From an uncultured Oscillospiraceae bacterium (GTDB lineage: Bacteria > Bacillota > Clostridia > Oscillospirales > Oscillospiraceae), in contig CAJTOM010000027.1 of the NCBI GenBank assembly GCA_910577915.1, positions 1 through 28,313 on the forward strand: DNA of 28,313 bases. Direction: 5' to 3'. A model generated the notes under the pieces. The model was not told the DNA's origin. It was given only the letters and a program-made list of their open reading frames with translations, and searched no databases. Made by a program: the position numbers and the translations under genes. Shown here one piece after another: positions 23,306 through 28,313 of this stretch (position 1 is the first letter of the stretch; each line of letters begins with the position of its first letter).

Positions 23306-23334
23306 CAAAATACCGCAAAAGACACATAGAAAAC

Positions 23335-23364
23335 AAAACCCGGACTTGACAAATCAAGTCCGGG
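23335..23364 (-). terminator. Intrinsic terminator of the TA3 peptide mRNA
   Basis: Perfect 10-bp stem on the minus strand (23364-23355 with 23348-23339) followed by TTTT (23338-23335). The plus promoter -35 box lies within it. Confidence 0.75.
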
Positions 23365-23375
23365 CAGTGTATACT
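23346..23375 (+). promoter_or_regulatory. Promoter for TA3 antisense RNA
   Basis: TTGACA (23346-23351), an 18-base spacer and TATACT (23370-23375); predicted start near 23382. Confidence 0.75.
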
Positions 23376-23466
23376 AAAGTCAGATTCGGGGCGCTGTTTT
23401 GCTAGGCAGTTCCGCTCCTAACGATCTGCAGAAATTTCCGCTAACCGCTCGGTGGCAGCCGGGCGG

Positions 23467-23562
23467 TTAGCACGCTGTTGGAGCAAAAATAAGTACACAC
23501 GCCAGCACGGCGATCCACGTTATCACATGGATGCCGATCTGTATGATACGTCTTTTGTCCAT
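23467..23562 (-). CDS. 31-residue single-span membrane peptide, putative type I toxin (TA3)
   Basis: Second copy of the TA1 peptide: MDKRRIIQIGIHVITW is unchanged, the span has AVLACVL in place of AAIICIL, and the end LIFAPTAC is unchanged. Codon changes in the variable part are either silent (ATT to ATC, GCA to GCC, TGC to TGT) or hydrophobic-for-hydrophobic, and the frame ends at the same position with TAA instead of TGA. That pattern is expected of a translated membrane peptide. The binding site AGGAG, nine bases upstream, is held in a hairpin (23569-23591). Expression would come from the promoter at 23652-23680. Toxin function is inferred from architecture only. Confidence 0.72.
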   Translation of the reverse strand: MDKRRIIQIGIHVITWIAVLACVLIFAPTAC

Positions 23563-23568
23563 ACAACA

Positions 23569-23591
23569 TCACTCCTCTCTTCAAGGAGTGA
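23569..23591 (-). promoter_or_regulatory. Ribosome-binding-site-sequestering hairpin, TA3
   Basis: TCACTCCT pairs with AGGAGTGA (8 bp, loop seven bases), hiding the AGGAG site as in TA1. Confidence 0.65.
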
Positions 23592-23608
23592 GCCGAACCG
23601 CCTTTTCA

Positions 23609-23622
23609 CAAAACAGCGCCCC
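23609..23622 (-). promoter_or_regulatory. 5' arm of long-range pairing in the TA3 peptide mRNA
   Basis: On the minus RNA GGGGCGCTGTTTTG here pairs perfectly (14 bp) with the arm at plus 23388-23401. The second helix (plus 23591-23602 with 23405-23416) pairs with one G-U and one G-G mismatch. Confidence 0.65.
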
Positions 23623-23623
23623 A

Positions 23624-23651
23624 TCCCCGGACTTACTCCGGGGACTTTTTT
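23624..23651 (+). terminator. Terminator of TA3 antisense RNA
   Basis: TCCCCGG and CCGGGGA (23624-23644) followed by six T (23646-23651). Confidence 0.75.
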
Positions 23652-23680
23652 ATTCTACAGGATTCGCCACATTCTGTCAA
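23652..23680 (-). promoter_or_regulatory. Promoter for the TA3 peptide mRNA
   Basis: On the minus strand TTGACA (23680-23675), a 17-base spacer and TAGAAT (23657-23652). Confidence 0.8.
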
Positions 23681-23704
23681 TCACCCCCATTAAAGTTCTT
23701 TTTG

Positions 23705-23767
23705 ATTCTTTTTCTTCCCTTCGGCAGCAACGCCCGCTTCGCGGCCGCCGCACGCAAGAAAAAGAAT
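23705..23767. terminator. Bidirectional inverted repeat after the phage-like gene, copy B
   Basis: ATTCTTTTTCTT (23705-23716) and AAGAAAAAGAAT (23756-23767) form a perfect 12-bp stem. Compared with copy A, one base changed in each arm so that pairing is kept. Confidence 0.6.
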
Positions 23768-23787
23768 GTCTGCCTCCCGCATCCGCC

Positions 23788-24876
23788 TCACACCAGCACC
23801 GCCCCCCACTCGAAGATTCCCATCTCGCCCCCCGTTTTGGCCGCGGCGGTCAGTGTCAGCGTGGAGCTGGCGGGCAGCGCGCCTCTGTGCTGGAACTCCA
23901 CCTCCTGGAGAATTTCGCCGCCGGGCCCGGTGATGGTCCGGGCGGCGGAGGGCCGGAGGGTTTTGCCGCCCCACCGGAGGGAGAAGCTGCCGCCGGCGCC
24001 GCAGGACTGATAGCGGACCAGGGCGATGCCGCCCCGGTTTTCCTCCTGATCCCGGAGGGTATAGGTGAGACTGCCGGGCCCCACGCTGGGCAGGGCCTCC
24101 ACGGTGACGCTCTGGCTGGAGTCCGTGTAGGCAGGCGTGCAGTTGCATTCGGCGGTCAGGCTCTCCGCCTCGATCCGGTAGCGGCAGCCGGTGTGAAAGC
24201 AGTTGGAAAATTCCAGATATATCCCCATGGTGCCGCTTGTATAGGCCAGGGACAGGGAGATCTCCCTCTGCTCCACCACCTCCCCGGTGTCCAGGCAGAT
24301 CAGGCGGTATCGGATCTGCAGCCCCCCTCTGGCGCTGTTGTAGGAGCTGTGGAGGTAGACGCGCCGGAGAATACCCGGTCCCGGCGCGGTGAAGGTCAGC
24401 AGCAGGGGCTTGCAGGCGCTCAGATCGCCGGCCACAATCCGCATCTGCTGCTCTTCCGTCATGGTCTCCCGCAGGGCCTCTTCGGTGACGGTCCCGGCGC
24501 TTCCCATCACCCAGGCCTGCCGCCCCAGCAGCCGCAGTCCCGACGCCCCCGCCGGCAGCTTTTTGCCCTCCATCTTCTGCCGGAACACCCCCACCTGCCA
24601 GGGCAGCTCCGTCTCCAGGTCCAGGGCCCGGTAGTGGTTCCGGGCCAGATGGCACAGCCCCCGGAACAGAGCGGCCCCAGCGGCCTCCCGGTCGGCGTCG
24701 GCCCGGCCGGCGGCCTCCTGCCGCACCTCCTCCAGCTGCGAGGCGGTGTCCCTGCTCTGCTCCCCGGCCTCCGTCAGTCCAGTCTCGATGCCGGCCATGG
24801 CGGTGTTGAAGTCGTCCATCATGATCCGGTCCGCCTTCTCCCACTGGGGCAGATGATAATTTTTTGTATAATTCAT
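23788..24876 (-). CDS. Phage-appendage-like protein, paralogue B
   Basis: The 362-residue protein starts YTKNYHLPQWEKADRIMMDD, nearly identical to paralogue A over the first ~35 residues, then a charged helical stretch and a Gly/Thr-rich beta-like body ending EMGIFEWGAVLV. The pattern of conserved N-terminal anchor and divergent distal part is what phage tail-fibre-like or other appendage proteins show. No signal peptide or membrane segment is seen. A ribosome binding site (AAAAGGAG) lies upstream and the same leader hairpin precedes it. It lies downstream of the integrase on the same strand but beyond a terminator hairpin, so it is probably transcribed separately. Confidence 0.6.
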   Translation of the reverse strand: MNYTKNYHLPQWEKADRIMMDDFNTAMAGIETGLTEAGEQSRDTASQLEEVRQEAAGRADADREAAGAALFRGLCHLARNHYRALDLETELPWQVGVFRQKMEGKKLPAGASGLRLLGRQAWVMGSAGTVTEEALRETMTEEQQMRIVAGDLSACKPLLLTFTAPGPGILRRVYLHSSYNSARGGLQIRYRLICLDTGEVVEQREISLSLAYTSGTMGIYLEFSNCFHTGCRYRIEAESLTAECNCTPAYTDSSQSVTVEALPSVGPGSLTYTLRDQEENRGGIALVRYQSCGAGGSFSLRWGGKTLRPSAARTITGPGGEILQEVEFQHRGALPASSTLTLTAAAKTGGEMGIFEWGAVLV

Positions 24877-24915
24877 CCCATATACTCCTTTTCGTATTTG
24901 ATATGTCCCGGAAAA

Positions 24916-24940
24916 CCGTTACACATAGGGTGTGTAACGG
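24916..24940 (-). promoter_or_regulatory. Conserved leader hairpin of phage-like gene B
   Basis: CCGTTACACA and TGTGTAACGG form the same 10-bp stem as at 6159-6183, followed by TTTT on the minus strand. A further short inverted repeat, GTTGCAC/GTGCAAC, at about 24947-24966 is present only in this copy. Confidence 0.55.
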
Positions 24941-24992
24941 CAAAAAGTTGCACGGCGCGGTGCAACGTCAGTCTGCACAAATATCCGCATCA

Positions 24993-25018
24993 AGGGCCCG
25001 GCGATTTCGCCGGGCCCT
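24993..25018 (-). terminator. Hairpin after the integrase gene
   Basis: An 11-bp perfect GC-rich stem (24993-25003 with 25008-25018, loop four bases) lies 45 bases past the integrase stop; no long T-run follows. Confidence 0.6.
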
Positions 25019-25062
25019 CCCGTCAGGCAAAGCGGCGCTTTGCCCCGCATTCCGTGTGCCGC

Positions 25063-26205
25063 CTACCTCCCGTCAATGGCCCGGCCCACCTCCTGGACAA
25101 CAGAGAGGTGGGTCTCGTCAAACAGGTGCATGTAAATCTGGGTGGTGGTGTTGGTATTGCTGTGCCCCAGGGCCTTGCTGATGCCGAAGAGGGGGACGTT
25201 CCGGCTGTGGGCGATGCTGGCGAAGCTGTGGCGCAGGCCGTGGAGGGTCACATAGGGCAGCTCCGTGGTGCGCAGCACCCGCTGGAGGCGGTTGCTGAGG
25301 TAGTCAGGCTGGTAGGGCCGGCCGCCGTGGTGGCAAACCACGAAGCCGTCGTCCTGGTAGTCCGCCCCCATGGTCCGCATCTCCTCCAGCCGCTGGTTCC
25401 ACAGCCGCTCCATCAGCTCCTCCATGTCCGCCAGCCCCCGGTAGCCCAGGCGGCGGACGGAGGAGCGGTTCTTGGTGCCCTTGTCCACGCTCCTGCCGTT
25501 GACGGCGGTGCGGGCCTCGGCGATGGTGATGACCCTGGCCTCCCGGTCCACATGGCTCCACTTGAGCCCGCAGATCTCGCTGCGCCGCAGCCCCATGTAC
25601 CCCGCCAGCTTCACCACCGGCTCCAGGGAGGTGCCGGCCAGCAGCTCGAAGAGCCGGGACATGGTCTCGGAGTCGTAGAAGTGGTGCTCCGGTCGGGTAG
25701 AGGAGGGGGGCACCGCTTGCTCCGCGGCGTTGCGCACCACCAGCTCCTGCTTTCGGGCGTGCTCCAGGGCATTGTGGAGGACTCCGTGGTGCTTGCGCAC
25801 GGTGTTGCAGCACAGCCCCTCCTGCTGCTTGCGGTTGAGGTACTGCTGGATCTGGGCGGCGGTCAGCTCCTTGAGCCGGATCTGTCCCAGGGACGGGGCC
25901 AGGTGGTTGCGGATGATCATCTGGTAGCCGTGGACGGTGCTGGCGGTGCGGCTGGGGGCGATGACCTGCTCCAGCCAGTAGGTCAGCCACTGGCCCACCG
26001 TCAGCACCTCCGTGCCGGTACTCTGGGAGAGCACCTTCCCCGCGTTGTAGCGGTCCAGCGCCTGGATGGCCAGCTCCAGTGTGGGGAAGCAGCGGGTGGT
26101 CCGGCGGGGCTTTTCCCCCTTTTTGTCCTTGACGTACATGGCGACGTAGTAGCTGCGGCGCTGGGTGTCGTAGGAGATGTTGGGCAGGATGGTCTTTCTG
26201 GACAT
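25063..26205 (-). CDS. Tyrosine recombinase / site-specific integrase
   Basis: The 380-residue protein has an N-terminal AP2-like arm-binding part (NISYDTQRRSYYVAMYV), a core-binding SAM-like domain (about 65-150) and a catalytic domain. The active-site residues are all visible: R207 (GLRRSEICGL), K245, H322 and R325 (HGLRHSF), H348 (LGHSN) and nucleophile Y358 (TQIYMH). This is the layout of Tn916/phage-type integrases of Firmicutes. I chose ATG 26205 with AGAGAGG upstream over an in-frame TTG at 26235. No excisionase, relaxase or tRNA attachment site is seen, so the element is either a remnant or very small. It stands beside the duplicated cassette B. Confidence 0.92.
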   Translation of the reverse strand: MSRKTILPNISYDTQRRSYYVAMYVKDKKGEKPRRTTRCFPTLELAIQALDRYNAGKVLSQSTGTEVLTVGQWLTYWLEQVIAPSRTASTVHGYQMIIRNHLAPSLGQIRLKELTAAQIQQYLNRKQQEGLCCNTVRKHHGVLHNALEHARKQELVVRNAAEQAVPPSSTRPEHHFYDSETMSRLFELLAGTSLEPVVKLAGYMGLRRSEICGLKWSHVDREARVITIAEARTAVNGRSVDKGTKNRSSVRRLGYRGLADMEELMERLWNQRLEEMRTMGADYQDDGFVVCHHGGRPYQPDYLSNRLQRVLRTTELPYVTLHGLRHSFASIAHSRNVPLFGISKALGHSNTNTTTQIYMHLFDETHLSVVQEVGRAIDGR

Positions 26206-26226
26206 AGTAGGTACCTCTCTTTCTAT

Positions 26227-26246
26227 ATTCGACAAAATTCGACAAA
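26227..26246 (-). repeat. Tandem 10-bp repeats before the integrase gene
   Basis: ATTCGACAAA occurs twice without a gap (26227-26236 and 26237-26246), exactly one helical turn apart, 20-40 bases before the integrase start. It could be an operator for cooperative repressor binding or arm-type integrase sites. A TTGACA on the minus strand (26295-26290) lies upstream, but no good -10 box matches it. Confidence 0.5.
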
Positions 26247-26342
26247 TTTTGCCGTAGTGAGAGTTACCTTATCGCATAATGGAGAAATATGTCAAGTCAA
26301 TGCACTTTTCTTTCAATTGCGAATTTTCTTTACAATTCAGAA

Positions 26343-26380
26343 AAACGTACAGCGCCCTCCGAAAAAGGCGCTGTACGTTT
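26343..26380 (-). terminator. Terminator of selD
   Basis: A perfect 14-bp stem (26380-26367 with 26356-26343; ten-base loop) continues into a T-run on the minus strand. It lies just past the selD stop. Confidence 0.85.
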
Positions 26381-26388
26381 ATACATTT

Positions 26389-27426
26389 TTATCGCAAAAG
26401 AATCCGCGCACCCCCGGTCCACTCCGCCATCTCCCCGATCCGCTGGGCGCTGGGGACGCAGTCCCGGAGCTCCTCCCAGGCGGCCTCCGCGTCGTCCGGG
26501 TCCACCGCCGCCAGCAGGCCGCCGGCGGTCTGGGGGTCGTAGAGCACGTCCTGCCGGTGCAGGGGGACCTCCCCCGGGTCCACCCAGGGGGCGGCAAAGC
26601 TGCGGTTGCGGTACATCCCCTCGGGCAGGACCCCCAGCCTCGCCAGCTCCAGGGCCTCCGGGATGACGTCCACCCGGTCCGCGTGGACCACCGCCCGCAC
26701 CCCGCTGCCCTGGGCCATCTCCAGCAGGTGCCCCAGCAGGGAGAAGCCGGTCACGTCGGTGCAGGCGTGGACCCGGTACTTCACCAGCACGTCCCTGGCC
26801 GCCCTGTTGAGGGTGGTCATCAGCCGGTAGGCCAGAGCCATTCCCTCCTCCGAGGCCATCCCCCCCTTATGGGCGGTGGACAGCACCCCCACCCCCAGGG
26901 GCTTGGTGAGCAGCAGCACGTCCCCCGGCCGGGCGCCGCTGTTGGTGAGCACCCGGTCCGGGCGGACGAAGCCGGTGACCGCCAGGCCGTACTTGGGCTC
27001 GTCGTCAAAAATGCTGTGTCCGCCGGTGATGAGGCACCCTGCCTCGTAGACCTTGTCATAGCCCCCCCGGAGCATCCGGTGGACTGCCTCATCGGGCATA
27101 TCCCTGGGGACGCACATCAGATTCAGGGCCAGCTTTGGCTCGCCTCCCATAGCGTATACGTCGCTGAGGGCGTTTGCGGCGGCAATCTGGCCGAAAAGGT
27201 AGGGATCGTCGGCGATGGGCGGAAAGAAGTCCACCGTCTGCACCAGGGCCAGCTCGTCAGAGAGCCTGTATACCGACGCGTCGTCGCTGCGGTCGAAGCC
27301 CACCAGCAGATTGGGGTCCCTGTGGACCTGCAAGCCCTCCAGCAGCCGGGCCAGCACCCCGGCCCCCACCTTCGCCCCGCAGCCGGCGCACCTGGACAAT
27401 TTCGTCAGCTTCACATCCTGCTCCAT
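26389..27426 (-). CDS. selD: Selenide, water dikinase (selenophosphate synthetase)
   Basis: SelD makes selenophosphate from selenide and ATP for selenocysteine, selenouridine or selenium cofactors. The 345-residue product has the active-site region RCAGCGAKV with C16 and K19 (equivalent to Cys17/Lys20 of the E. coli enzyme), so it is the cysteine form with no in-frame TGA. Other landmarks are VQTVDFFPPIADDPYLFGQI (metal/ATP site), GGHSIFDDEPKYGLAVTG and TDVTGFSLLGHL. GGAGGAGG precedes ATG 27426. A consensus promoter lies at 27474-27502. selA/selB are not in the window. Selenium-dependent molybdenum hydroxylases are a possible link to the XdhC-family gene at 14221 (inference). Confidence 0.95.
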   Translation of the reverse strand: MEQDVKLTKLSRCAGCGAKVGAGVLARLLEGLQVHRDPNLLVGFDRSDDASVYRLSDELALVQTVDFFPPIADDPYLFGQIAAANALSDVYAMGGEPKLALNLMCVPRDMPDEAVHRMLRGGYDKVYEAGCLITGGHSIFDDEPKYGLAVTGFVRPDRVLTNSGARPGDVLLLTKPLGVGVLSTAHKGGMASEEGMALAYRLMTTLNRAARDVLVKYRVHACTDVTGFSLLGHLLEMAQGSGVRAVVHADRVDVIPEALELARLGVLPEGMYRNRSFAAPWVDPGEVPLHRQDVLYDPQTAGGLLAAVDPDDAEAAWEELRDCVPSAQRIGEMAEWTGGARILLR

Positions 27427-27473
27427 AGCCCCTCCTCCTGCGGGCGCAGGGCCCGCCGTCTGTTCTCACAAAA

Positions 27474-27502
27474 AGTATAGCCCTCCGCCGCCGGTTTGTC
27501 AA
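27474..27502 (-). promoter_or_regulatory. Promoter of selD
   Basis: On the minus strand TTGACA (27502-27497), a 17-base spacer and TATACT (27479-27474), about 47 bases before the start codon. Confidence 0.8.
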
Positions 27503-27524
27503 TCCGCACAGCCCTGGCAAGCAC

Positions 27525-27848
27525 CTACAGGATGAACAGCAGCCCCAGCGCGATCAGCAGCTCCTCATCCTCCCCCTCTCTAAACAGGAGGAAGATGAGC
27601 AGCAGCAGAATCAAATCGCTGGTGTCCAGCTCATCCAGCTTCAGCCGTCCCAGGATGCCGGAGAGAAACCCCCGGCGCTGCCCGCCGCCCGGCGGCGGAC
27701 CGCCCGGTCCTCCCCCCTGGGGCGGCGGAGGAGGGGTATACCCGCCGTCCTGAAACGGCGGCGGACCGCTCTCATCTGCTGGCGGCGCTTCCTGGACGGG
27801 AATACGCTGATAGTGTCCGTTGTCGCTTCGTATGTAGCGGTTATACAT
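27525..27848 (-). CDS. Small Pro/Gly-rich hypothetical protein with hydrophobic tail
   Basis: The 107-residue protein starts MYNRYIRSDNGHYQRIPV, has a Pro/Gly-rich linker (about 35-62), a basic stretch, and a very hydrophobic C-terminal third (DLILLLLIFLLFREGED, then LLIALGLLFIL), likely one or two membrane segments. ATG 27848 is chosen since it overlaps the upstream gene's stop by 8 bases (ATGTATAA), a coupling signature; the longer frame to 27887 lies inside that gene. I do not recognise a named family. It is probably co-transcribed with the gene upstream. Confidence 0.7.
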   Translation of the reverse strand: MYNRYIRSDNGHYQRIPVQEAPPADESGPPPFQDGGYTPPPPPQGGGPGGPPPGGGQRRGFLSGILGRLKLDELDTSDLILLLLIFLLFREGEDEELLIALGLLFIL

Positions 27849-28239
27849 AGCCGTCACCCAGCCCCGCCAGCAGCTTTTTGCCCACATGGATCAGCCGCGC
27901 GGTCCTGGCGGCTTTCTCCACCTTATCCCGCCGCTCCGGCTTGAGGAAGGGCCGCAGAGCGTAGAGCAGCTGCATCCTCTCGTCGTTACCGCCCGCCAGC
28001 TCCCCCGCCAGGGGCAGCAGCTTCTGAATCAGCTTCGGGTCGATCTGCCCCAACAGATCCCCCAGGCCCGCCAGGTTTCCCAGCCCACCCGTCTCCGCCG
28101 CCGCACCGCCGGCAGGCGGCGCCTCCCCCTGGGGGCCCCCCTCGCCCCCCAGATTTAAGGACTGGGCCAGGTTCATCACCTGGGCCATAGCGTCCGGATT
28201 GGACAAAAAGGCATTCAGTTTTTCCTCAAACTCACTCAT
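27841..28239 (-). CDS. Small hypothetical protein, possible partner of the gene downstream
   Basis: The 132-residue protein starts MSEFEEKLNAFLSNPDAMAQ, has a Gly/Ala/Pro-rich low-complexity linker (about 38-65) and a C-terminal helical part (LIQKLLPLAGELAGG, ALRPFLKPERRDKVEKAARTARL). No signal peptide. ATG 28239 follows GGAGCCCCCC; the longer frame to 28287 lacks support. The family is unnamed to me, although I believe this two-gene arrangement recurs in Clostridia. Role unknown. Confidence 0.7.
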   Translation of the reverse strand: MSEFEEKLNAFLSNPDAMAQVMNLAQSLNLGGEGGPQGEAPPAGGAAAETGGLGNLAGLGDLLGQIDPKLIQKLLPLAGELAGGNDERMQLLYALRPFLKPERRDKVEKAARTARLIHVGKKLLAGLGDGYV

Positions 28240-28313
28240 TGGGGGGCTCCTTTCTTCGCCGCCCTCCGGGCGGCGAGGGGGTGTCACTGCCGTGACGGGG
28301 GATGTGGGGGCTG

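Larger units (their letters stand above)
23382..23651 (+). ncRNA. Putative antitoxin antisense RNA, TA3
   Basis: The predicted ~270-nt transcript, from the promoter at 23346-23375 to the hairpin and T-run at 23624-23651, is fully complementary to the TA3 peptide mRNA. It is close to the TA1 RNA except in the segment opposite the peptide's membrane span and near the 5' quarter. In GCTAACCGC/GCGGTTAGC (TA3) versus GTTGACCGC/GCGGTCAAC (TA1) both strands keep a 9-bp stem by paired changes. Confidence 0.6.
23331..24965. repeat. Duplicated segment, copy B (peptide locus TA3 plus phage-like gene)
   Basis: Counterpart of 4551-6200: same order of minus terminator/plus promoter, 31-residue peptide gene, minus promoter, inverted repeat, phage-like gene and leader hairpin. 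Non-coding parts are nearly identical; the phage-like gene body and the middle of the peptide have diverged. Confidence 0.75.

Noticed and set aside
23452..27480. 1,342-codon open frame on the plus strand
   Set aside because: It crosses the antisense side of four well-supported minus-strand genes (phage-like, integrase, selD and TA3); an overlap artefact of codon bias.

Overview
The window looks like chromosomal DNA of a high-GC, gut-type Clostridia (Oscillospiraceae-like; placement by gene style only, no marker gene is present). Evidence: S-layer-homology (SLH) surface proteins, a YtvI-type permease, a Clostridia-style ACT protein/hom/lysC threonine-aspartate cluster, selD, strong AGGAGG ribosome binding sites and TTGACA/TATAAT promoters.

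Layout. (1) 1-4457: the 3' part of a giant SLH surface protein gene. (2) 4551-4905: a compact locus with two convergent, fully overlapping transcription units, one encoding a 31-residue membrane peptide on the minus strand. (3) 4995-6119: a phage-appendage-like gene, minus strand. (4) 6302-17281: an ordinary chromosomal block: a ytvI-like permease (-), ACT protein-homoserine dehydrogenase-aspartate kinase (+), a DUF3788 gene (+), a five-gene minus-strand operon (DUF1905, XdhC family, FAD dehydrogenase, 2-hydroxyacid dehydrogenase, DUF2161 nuclease-like), a small zinc-ribbon protein (+) and an AraC-type regulator (+). (5) 17750-22828: a second giant SLH gene, interrupted by an in-frame TAG at 22115. 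(6) 22911-23310 and 23334-23685: two more convergent-promoter peptide loci. (7) 23788-24876: a paralogue of the phage-appendage-like gene, followed by a tyrosine integrase, selD and two small hypothetical genes, all on the minus strand.

Main discovery. Three loci (called TA1 at 4551-4905, TA2 at 22911-23310, TA3 at 23334-23685) have the anatomy of type I toxin-antitoxin modules. Each has a consensus promoter on the plus strand at its left edge and a consensus promoter on the minus strand at its right edge. Each transcript ends in a terminator hairpin that overlaps or abuts the promoter of the opposing transcript. The minus transcript carries a tiny peptide gene whose ribosome binding site lies in a hairpin, and its 5' and 3' ends can pair over 10-14 bp plus a second helix. 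Base changes between copies keep pairing on the minus strand (G-U pairs that would be A-C mismatches on plus), so the minus RNA appears to be the folded toxin-like mRNA and the plus RNA its antisense. TA1 and TA3 encode versions of the same hydrophobic peptide; TA2 has the same frame but a different cationic peptide. Function is inferred, not shown.

The SLH gene, peptide locus and phage-like gene occur together twice, in the same order, so a cassette seems to have been duplicated on either side of an 11-kb housekeeping block. A tyrosine integrase stands beside the second copy.
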